DNA of 64,000 nucleotides. Origin: Hippasteria phrygiana (taxonomy: Eukaryota > Echinodermata > Asteroidea > Valvatida > Goniasteridae). The position numbers and the translations under genes are program-made. Where the stretch lies: contig JAZGUH010000728.1 of NCBI GenBank assembly GCA_037893225.1, positions 496,001-560,000 of the forward strand, read 5' to 3'. The notes beneath the pieces were generated by a model, which did not search any database, was not told where the DNA came from, and saw only the letters and a list, made by a program, of their open reading frames with translations. Every line of letters begins with the position of its first letter. The stretch's first letter is position 1. Shown here in pieces: positions 56,365 to 64,000 of this stretch.

Positions 56365-56547
56365 TTCAAAGTGAACAAAGAAAACTGTTGTTGGGAACAT
56401 AGGGCAAGATAGCTCAGTTGGTGGAGCGCTGGTACGGTAATTTCGGAGGTCGCAGATTCGAATCCCGCTTCTGCCAGTTTTCTTTGTTCCCTTTGAAAAT
56501 GTATTCAAATTTGCCAAGTCAGTTTCCCTTGGGGTTTGTTTGACAAA
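56365..56547 (+). repeat. tRNA-derived SINE copy 4
   Basis: Core AGCTCAGTTGGTGGAGCG and ATTCGAATCCCGCTTCTGCC with tail TTCAAATTTGCCAAGTCAGT. The left flank TTCAAAGTGAACAAAGAAAA mirrors the right flank, so this copy can fold into one long hairpin. Confidence 0.85.
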
Positions 56548-57329
56548 AATAGTATGACTGTCATTCAATTAAGAATAATCTCTTCAAGAACAACTTTGAC
56601 TGAAATAAAACCTCCTTTTCGGTCACTTCAATTACTGAAAGTAATCACCACAATATTACACCCCATCAACACATTAAAAGGAGTTTCCTTAACATTTCCT
56701 TTTGCACTGAATAATTATGTTTCTAGAATAAACGCCACAATCATAATAAAAATAGTATAAATAATTAATAATAAATATATCAATAGTTAATAGATTCCTG
56801 TTAGTATCTTTGCCTGCTTCGTGAATTAAGTGCAGTAATATTAATTCAACATTTACCATATTCATGTATATATTTAAATGGCTCTATCTAGAAAGTTGCG
56901 TTCTATCTATAAGAGAAATCGAAAGACAGACGTATTATTTACACAAGGAAATATTATCCAATTTGAACTTAAAACCTTGCGAAATCTTAAACCATTGCCA
57001 GCAGACACCATACACCACCACACGGATGTCTTTTTAGGCCTATATTCCGCTAAATATACATGTACATATTTGATATTTGACTCAAATTTGCAAGTTCTTT
57101 TTAGCCTTTCATTGTAGATCTTTAGGAAACCTTTCCAAATATAACTCCAAAATTGAATTATTTCATATTTTCGGTTTTTTTATTATTCCTTTGCGCCTTT
57201 GCACTATTCCTTGGGACAATGCATTAAAGATATATACTGTTCGTGCTCTAAAAAAATTGTTTTTGTTTTTTTTCTCCAAATATTTTCTTTTTGCATGTTC
57301 AATTTTAACGAAATAAAGCCCCCCCCCCC
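56548..57329. other. AT-rich intergenic sequence
   Basis: No coding region recognised. A C run lies near 57320. Confidence 0.5.
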
Positions 57330-57655
57330 CCTCCCCATTTGTTTGCATCTGCAAAGCTCAAACAAGGTTGTATACCTGGTTGCTTTCGATCATCTAATGC
57401 ACACAAACCAATGGGGAGTTTAACAATGGGAGAAAGAACATTGGCAACACAGTCATTTAGGTTTGTACACATGAACAGATCAAGCAGGTACCTACCATCG
57501 GATACACGACATGGATTGGGGGTGATAGGATCTGAGAGATCCTGGGAGACACAGAAATTATATGTTGCAATACCAGAACTATCAGTGTGTGACGAGAATG
57601 AATCAGTCAATCCTTGTGGTAAACATTGAAGTCACCAAACACCATAATCTGAGCA
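57330..57655 (-). pseudogene. LINE endonuclease fragment
   Basis: The minus strand reads AQIMVFGDFNVYHKD, then (after a frame change) SSHTDSSGIATYNFCVSQDL and RVSDGRYLLDLFMCTN. This is the GDFN…D and VSDG…LDL pattern of LINE apurinic-type endonucleases. It is truncated at both ends. Confidence 0.75.
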
Positions 57656-59394
57656 GCAGGATGTTCCCCTTTGCGTTGTGATCTAGCACAGATTCATTTC
57701 ACAAAGGTTTGGTCTAGATCATTTCATCTGGCTCAGCGGGGACCGTCACTTTGTAGAGATGTTCCTGGTAAGCTTCCAGCGATATGTAATCCTGAAGTGC
57801 AAATAAATATCAAAAATGAAAGCTAAGATCGCGCGGAACGTGAACACATCCCCAATCAATCATAACATGCTTCCTATCTATATAAAGTACACAATAGATT
57901 CACTCGGGAACAAAGATCTGGGCCAATACCATGGAGCTGCTCAGCACAACAATTTGCTTAGCACAAACATCTTTTGCTTAGAAAAACAGGTTACCAGCTA
58001 CACGTACATGATATTTTCATGCTAAGTACACAGCAGCTGAATATCAGTCACCAGAATTATACTTCACATGAAAAATAAATGTGTAATCCTGCTTTTTGTT
58101 GTATACCAAGGAAGACTTTTCCTGCTAAATATATGTGTGTGCTTAGTTGCACCGTGAAATTGACCCCTAGTTCTTCATGCACTTGAGGCTACACAAAATA
58201 TGAAAATGTAATTCGTCTCAAGTTTCTCAAACGCCGGATTTTCGTTTATCCAGTTACCCAACGCGTATGTCACTGAAGTTTCTTAGAGCCTACGGGCTTG
58301 TACTACGTTTCAGTCTAAAAAGTGAAAATGAATACAGGGGAAACAAAATCAGCCTGTTTGACTCGGATTAAATGCAATCCAAGAGATACTTTGTTACAAT
58401 GGGAAATAGCAACTGGCAATGCAATTCGGCCTACATGGTTTTAAAGACAAACAGCTCCCTCGCTTTACACCGCTTTCGTAATCATCCAATAGGCTAAAAC
58501 CACTCTTAGACTAGGTAAAGGGTTACGACAGGAGGTGGCAGGGTTGGTGACAGGGTTGGTGATATTTTGAACTGCCAATTATCCGACTAACCGTGCGGTT
58601 TTCCTGGGCCCATATCTAAATAGATGATAATTCTTCAACAGATTCCAGAGAACTTATCCCAATTTGCAGACCGATAGACCTTGGCGGGGTAACTTCCACC
58701 GTCGGTAAGGCCAACTCACCCCCCCCCCCCCCACCCCCCCCCCCCCCCCCCCTCCCAACACCTGAAACTGTTGCTGTGGAGTTTGGTGCTTAACGTTTAA
58801 GTAAACCCAATTCTATTTAACAATTTAATTTAACTTTATTGCAACCTAAACCAAGATCAAGATGTGACCGGATCCTACGAAATGAGTCTGAGGTCATTTT
58901 TTGACTTGCACTGGAAACAGCATATACAGTACATGTACATACTTGACATCCTGATGATTATATGGACGTTATGTGGGTGAAAACATTGACAGTTTCTATT
59001 GATTGCCACTGTATAAGTCATGTTTAAGGGCCTGTAACTCAAAAGTAACTCTGGCGACTTGTGACTCATTTTGTTGGGTTGGGACACATCTAACACCGAC
59101 ACGCGATCCCCGAACATTCACGATACACTGCAGACATTGTGGTATAGCTCACATTATTACTACAACAAAAACTGTGGTGTCCAACCCGATGGCGCACCCA
59201 GGCGGGAGGGCTTGGGGGCTCAGAATTATTTTCCAGGGCACAAAGTTTTCGGGGAACCTTTCCCGACAAATTTTAGAAAGAGTTTTGGATGTGAGCCAAG
59301 TCATATCCGGAGGAGCCACAGCCTTGGCCCCACCAAATTGGAAATTATTTTGTCTGGCGTTTAATTTATATATAGTTTTTAGTATTTTGGAGCG
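57656..59394. other. Intergenic region between the two host genes
   Basis: No gene recognised. It contains C-rich tracts (58721-58752) and a hAT-like end motif (GATGGCGCACCCAGG, 59183). The 3' UTR and poly(A) site of the kinase gene must lie at the right end of this interval. Confidence 0.5.
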
Positions 59395-59518
59395 CTATAT
59401 ACATACATACATACATACATTTGCCTTCCCAAGAAGACCTTCTAGTTTCTCACAGATCGTCTTGAAGGTTAATCGGCTTGTCGGTGTCTTGGCCCAGCAA
59501 GCTAGCATGACTTGGTAC
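59395..59518 (-). CDS. Receptor tyrosine kinase-like gene, last coding exon
   Basis: An acceptor (cccctag before 59518) completes the split leucine codon of the previous exon. It gives YQVMLACWAKTPTSRLTFKT then ICEKLEGLLGKAN, the kinase C-lobe alpha-H/alpha-I region. The usual RPTF appears as RLTF, with the arginine kept. The last codons (VCMYVCI) and the TAG at 59397-59395 are read from a CATA tetranucleotide repeat, so the C terminus depends on repeat length. Confidence 0.88.
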
Positions 59519-59870
59519 CTAGGGGAAAGAAAAACAGCAAAACCACCTGGACACTATGAAACCTCTTCAAGAGTATTATTGTCATTTTCTGTTCTGAATA
59601 TAAAATGAATACAATGTGAACAGATCAAATTGATATTTCACTAAAAAATCACATAGGAAACGGATTAAGATAAAATTCCAGACTATGATGTTTGCGTTTA
59701 AAACGAAATACTTCTAGGTTCTAGACACCCGTTGCTAAAATCCCCGTAATAATTACTGCATAAGCTGATGTAAGAAGGGTTCAGTATAGCTACCGCATGG
59801 TGTAAATTTAACACACGTTTTGGTATACCACCATTTACTAAAGCTATGCTGCATCATTAATTATGCTCAC

Positions 59871-59967
59871 AGTTCAATACGACAGTGCTTGGGCCTCGGC
59901 ATACGGTAACCAGTCTTCAGCTTGGCAATCATCATATCGAAGACCATGTCTGGATAAGGTCGGGCTC
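59871..59967 (-). CDS. Receptor tyrosine kinase-like gene, C-lobe exon
   Basis: An acceptor (tttgtag) and donor (gtgagc from 59870) give 97 nt, phase 1 in and phase 2 out. The protein GARPYPDMVFDMMIAKLKTG then YRMPRPKHCRIEL matches the alpha-G segment of receptor tyrosine kinases (G--PYP…LK-GYRM-P--C). A TGA directly at the junction would end the protein if the donor were not used. Confidence 0.9.
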
Positions 59968-60283
59968 CTACAAATAATGTATAATGAAGACTATCATGAA
60001 CTGTTCGGCACATAATCGGGGAAAACATACGTTTAATATTCCTCATCTGATTGCTACGCCTGCTGCTTGATCAGATTTAAATCGGCCAGTCTGCCCTAGT
60101 ATTTTTAACTGACCCCGACCACAGATTCTCGAAAGGCGCTCAGTGATCTGCACACTTGATAATGTAGTTTAATTGCTAGTTGGATTCACACAATGTCTTT
60201 TTAACAAATAGTCTGAAATAATAATAATAATAATAACAAATCTCCTGGATGCGGCAAATGGGCGACTCTTGCCGAAATAACTC

Positions 60284-60450
60284 TATTTGGGCGACACGAG
60301 TGTCGCCCATTTAGAGCACTTTCCCAACGCACCATACTAAAAAACACTCCAAAGGGGCGACTTTTACAATAGGGCGACAGTTATGTGTCGCCCTATTCGA
60401 CCAGGTCACCCTAACCCACTCTTTTCCAGGATTATGTGTCGCCCTATCCG
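60284..60450. repeat. Cluster of GGGCGACA/TGTCGCCC hairpins
   Basis: GGGCGACAC-ga-GTGTCGCCC at 60289-60308, ATAGGGCGACA/TGTCGCCCTAT at 60369-60396, and another TTATGTGTCGCCCTAT at 60432. This is in an intron of the kinase gene and is not explained by a recognised element. Confidence 0.75.
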
Positions 60451-60918
60451 GCAATTGAGGAAAATGTATTCATTTATATTCCGCCAATTCCATACAATGT
60501 ACACCGGCGCATAACAAACATGAAAACATAAACAGAATTATATTAAAAGACCTCAATTAAAAGCTCATTGGTGAAATACAGATAAATAACGATTATCTTA
60601 TAAAAGGACATGGAATAATCGCTTAAACATTAAAATTGTTGACAATAAATAAACAATCTAATGAAAGCAAAAAATGGATAACAAATAAAGATTATTAGAA
60701 AAATAAATCGAAACATTGGTAAATTACAGATAAATAACGAATTACACATGAATAATAAGAAAAATCACATACAGGCACAATTAATTGGTGAAAACATATA
60801 AGATTTGTTTACCATAAATGAAGTAAATTATCAAATGAAAACATAATTAAATAACTAAATAGTTAAACGTAAAATTAAATGACAAAATAAAAATGTAAAT
60901 TATAAAAAGAATTTAACA

Positions 60919-61509
60919 AAAAGCTTGCTTAAAAAGGTGAGTCTTCAGCACAGATTTAAAAAAAATACCAAGGCTAGTTGCATTTTTAACGTTAAGTGGA
61001 AGTCTGTTCCAGAGATAAGGTGCACTATGCTCAAAGGCTCGATCCCCAAGAGTAGCCTTACCGAAACCTACAGGGTAATTAAGAAAAATACCATCTCAAG
61101 AACTGCGAAGGCAATAACGAGACTGTGACTTAATAGAAACAAGCTCACTTAAATATTGTTGGGCCAAACCATGTAAAATTTTGTGTGTAATCAATAACAT
61201 TTTGAATTCAATTCTGAACCGAACAGGGAGCCAATGTAAATCGATAAAAAGTGTAGTAATATGACAAAACTTGAATTCATTGCAGACAAGCCAAGCACAA
61301 ACATTCTGCACTCTCTGAAGTTGATAATTATTTGTGCTGGGTAAACCATAAAACAAACTATTACAGTAATCAAGTCTACTAGAGATAAATGCATGAATCA
61401 GTATCTCGGTACATTCCTTTGATAAATATTTCCTAATTCGTCTAATGTTATGCATATAGTAAAAAGCACTTCGGCATGGAATTATCCAAATTAACATGAA
61501 ACAAGTCAC
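60919..61509 (-). pseudogene. LINE (CR1/L2-like) 3' end fragment in kinase intron
   Basis: The minus strand reads RRIRKYLSKECTEILIHAFI, SSRLDYCNSLFYGLP, HWLPVRFRIEFKMLLITHKI and, after an in-frame TGA, ATLGDRAFEHSAPYLWNRLP and THLFKQAFC before TAA. This is the conserved C-terminal domain of CR1/L2-type ORF2. It is 5'-truncated near 61510. Confidence 0.9.
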
Positions 61510-61802
61510 ACGAAAGAGTGCAGGTGAATTGATCTCACCATCTGTGAAAGTTACTCTCCGAGGTCTACAGGTCCAACATTAGGGATAACGTCCCCGTTTT
61601 CGTTAGCGGCAATGTACACGGTTTCATCGATGTGTACTGCTTTTATCCATGAATTGGCAGAATTCAATATTTAAACGTTATCAACTAGGCCTAAGATTTA
61701 TCAACTAACATTTAGTGTTAGAAAACTAACAGAGGATCATTTCAGCTATTACACTTTTCTCCCAGAGGAAAAGGACTCCAAGAATTGTTGCGTTATTCAT
61801 AC

Positions 61803-61914
61803 CTAGCGTTACAATTTCCCACAACAGAACACCAAACGACCATACGTCAGTCTGTGCTGTGTACACGTCATCCAAAACTGACTCCAGTGCCATCCAGCGT
61901 AATGGAACACAACC
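61803..61914 (-). CDS. Receptor tyrosine kinase-like gene, APE/alpha-F exon
   Basis: Acceptor tgtttag and donor gtatga bound 112 nt, phase 0 in and phase 1 out. The protein [20 protein letters not shown] then [17 protein letters not shown] is the activation-segment end and alpha-F helix. The DVWSFGV motif is canonical. APE reads ALE: CTG encodes leucine where proline is nearly invariant. Confidence 0.92.
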
Positions 61915-62158
61915 CTAAACATGAAATTCGTTGTAAGATTAATTGAAAGAAAATTAAATGTTACAAAGCTACAGAATTGGAACACACAAAACCAAATTAA
62001 TTATTCAAATTATCATGTAGAAAAAAAATCAATTAAAAATGAACTTTTTACCGTGGAGTGCCTGTGTATGCAACACCTACACTGGTTCTCGCCAAAATAA
62101 GTCGTAACGATAATGGAGGAACCGGGAACCAGTGTAAGCAACAGCGTGATTTACTTGC

Positions 62159-62281
62159 CTTGCATTTGCGTTGATACGCTCTCGTTTGCATGACGTCACT
62201 AGCAAAACCAAAATCGGACAATTTGCACACCATGCCTTGTCCAACGAGAACACTACGGGCTGCAAGATCTTTGTGAAGACA
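62159..62281 (-). CDS. Receptor tyrosine kinase-like gene, catalytic-loop/DFG exon, GC donor
   Basis: 123 nt, phase 0 at both ends, acceptor ttcttcag. The catalytic loop reads CLHKDLAARSVLV: HRD is HKD, and the metal-binding asparagine is serine (AGT). DFG is intact in KLSDFGFASD. The donor is AAG|GCAAGT, a GC-AG type site. The nearest GT positions do not keep the kinase frame. By family knowledge the Asn-to-Ser change should weaken metal binding, so catalytic competence is doubtful. Confidence 0.9.
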
Positions 62282-63090
62282 CTGAAGAAAAACAAAACTT
62301 TAATGCGTTTTTTATTTGATTCCGAAGAGGCAAACAATGGACGAAAACAGTATATGTTAATCTTCAAAACGGTAAAGCGCGTGTATAGAGCGTCCAAGTC
62401 TCGCGATTTCACGAGAACTTTTTATCACTTTTTATGTGAACGTCTTGGCACCCAACACTGACTAGTCTAGCAACGGACCATTTAGTCTGGCTTTAACCCA
62501 TATCAATTTGAATGATACTTTGGTGGGAAGTTGGATTAATTTTTTTCATTGCTATTTTTGTCATCAGTATTTTTAAAATGTTGTAAATTGGAACAACATT
62601 TTTTCTTCAGAAAATCACATTGTCGTTCTTTCCAGGCTCACGGCTGACAGACAAAACAATTTCATTTAATCAAAAATAAAATTGTGTCAGTGTCAGTTAA
62701 TTCGGGCTATACCTATTTTTTTCAAGGCCTGGGAAGAACCAGTAAATTACTTAGTCTGATTTGCCGTAATCATCCCGTGTGTCATTCAAATTGTTACATC
62801 AGTGAAACTGAAATGATTACACTATAAACCCAACAACTGTTAGCTTGAGTCTGCCACAACTGAGCTCCATATTAATTCTAAAATGATGCCATTTAAATTT
62901 TAGCCCGAACCTCGAGTGGCTCTTAGTCTTGGCCTTGCTCGGGGTGAATGTGCGTAGCAAAAAAGACTGCGTGAATCCCCTCTTAAAATAATCAGAATGG
63001 TATATCCCATTTTATGTGATTTTGCTGCTGCTGCGCATTAGCACGACGAATTGTTGCACCTGTTTTGGCAATCAATTAGCCGGAACCTAC
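62282..63090. other. Kinase-gene intron, nothing recognised
   Basis: Non-coding sequence between two kinase exons. No repeat or coding signal recognised. Confidence 0.6.
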
Positions 63091-63281
63091 CTTCCGTGAT
63101 GATAAGAATGTCATGCCCTCGGCCACATCCCTAGCAAAATTGATCAGTTCTCTGGGTGTAAGGGATGTGACGGTAGTACCGAATACGTTATCGTACGTTT
63201 GCTCGATCTTCCCTAGACTGTCAATAAGAAGATTCTTTAGATTTCCCTTAGACAGATACTCCATAATGACGTATACTGGAT
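63091..63281 (-). CDS. Receptor tyrosine kinase-like gene, hinge and insert exon
   Basis: The acceptor (ttgtacag before 63281) and donor (gtaggt from 63090) give 191 nt, phase 1 in and phase 0 out. The protein DPVYVIMEYLSKGNLKNLL is the hinge and alpha-D. About 25 residues of kinase insert follow (IDSLGKIEQTYDNVFGTT…), then LINFARDVAEGMTFLSSRK (alpha-E). A short kinase insert between alpha-D and alpha-E is typical of FGFR/VEGFR/Tie-like receptors. Confidence 0.9.
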
Positions 63282-63899
63282 CTGTACAATGGACAAAAAT
63301 GGTGAAAAACCTTCCTCTGTATATTACACCGCGATTGTGTGTGATTTCGTGGTTTACTGTTTTCACCCAATACTGAGACATGCCTTGAACAAATTACGTC
63401 CATCGTAAATACCTACAGACTCACAGATTCACATAAAAAACGTTTGTGGTCCAATGTTCCATAGCTATACACTGTTTAGTAACCACGCTTGGAAGGACAG
63501 CAACTCCTTGAGATTTACATGGTTTTTCTCTTGTTTTGGTTGTTGATTAGTACCCGTAAAGATAATTGGCGCTATTTTCAGCTATCACAGTTGCTGTTTG
63601 CCGAATATTTTGGTTCATGATTTTAAGTGTTCATTTTGTGCAGTCCAAGGCTGGGAAGCCTGATGTAGTTCTGCCTGTGTAAAGCTTTCCGAGTGAGCAA
63701 AAGACCTAACAAAAACAAACACAAAAAACAAACACAAATACACAAAACGTTGGTGTTAAACTAACACTATGTGTTTTCTATATGGAATCGTTCGTCCAAT
63801 ATAAATACAACATGGGGCTATTTTAACATCAAAGTTTCTGTTATGGTAAACGTTAATTTAATTTAACTTATTTCTGAAAAGGCCAGTGTTTTTGGTTAC

Positions 63900-64000
63900 C
63901 TTCCGTGACACAGCAGCCGAGAAGTTTCACGATGTTTTCGTGGCTGGTGAGTGATTTCATGGCGTTCAGCTCTTGAAGTAAACCGTCTCTCTCCCTAGGC
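63900..64000 (-). CDS. Receptor tyrosine kinase-like gene, alpha-C exon (5' end outside window)
   Basis: The frame LLQELNAMKSLTSHENIVKL then LGCCVTEG covers the alpha-C helix, with its conserved glutamate (QEL), and strands beta 4/5 of a receptor tyrosine kinase. The donor gtaacc follows 63900 in phase 1. The glycine loop, VAIK lysine and ectodomain lie outside the window, so receptor type and ectodomain are unknown. Confidence 0.88.

Noticed and set aside
59871..59877. TGA at the end of the C-lobe exon as the true stop of the kinase
   Set aside because: The overlapping GTGAGC is a good donor in the right phase, and the next exon supplies the missing C-lobe sequence ending at 59395.

Overview
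The window is eukaryotic and almost certainly animal. It has phase-matched introns with GT-AG (and one GC-AG) borders, extracellular MAM and immunoglobulin domains, a receptor-type tyrosine kinase, a tRNA-derived SINE family, LINEs, a Ty3/gypsy retrotransposon and many small inverted-repeat DNA transposons. A marine invertebrate deuterostome such as an echinoderm is my best guess from overall flavour. Nothing in the sequence proves the taxon.

Two host genes lie head to tail on the minus strand. The upstream one (64000 down to 59395) enters the window already inside its tyrosine-kinase domain. Six exons run from the alpha-C helix to the stop. The catalytic loop reads HKDLAARS instead of HRDLAARN, and APE reads ALE. 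The downstream one starts at 54452 with a signal peptide, followed by a complete MAM domain over three exons (53967-45767) and at least six one-exon Ig domains of two alternating types, A and B (16379-6169). All of these introns are phase 1. Its 3' part, which may hold a membrane segment and a kinase, lies beyond the window. I infer, but cannot show, that both belong to one tandem family of MAM/Ig receptor kinases.

Most of the rest is transposable elements, many nested in introns. 1-3731: gypsy-type LTR element with an uninterrupted gag-pol frame running off the window edge. 12544-17417: tandem duplication carrying two Ig exons and LINE fragments. 19.4-27.3 kb and 33.9-44.5 kb: satellite-like repeats full of paired TGACGTCA palindromes. 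20520-25573: a 5 kb TIR element with a 3-bp target duplication, interrupted by a CR1/jockey-like LINE that itself carries a foldback element. 26841-43370: three same-orientation units built around an L1/Tx1-type LINE, two long and one internally deleted. 45.7-61.5 kb: MAM exons, hAT-like elements with 8-bp duplications, a defective mariner-like element, foldbacks, four tRNA-related SINEs (one at 9.9 kb) and LINE fragments.

The most unusual structures are a run of hairpins in the 5' UTR of the Tx1-type LINE, the recent Ig exon duplication, the atypical catalytic residues of the kinase, and the paired CRE-like palindromes inside a 29-kb intron.
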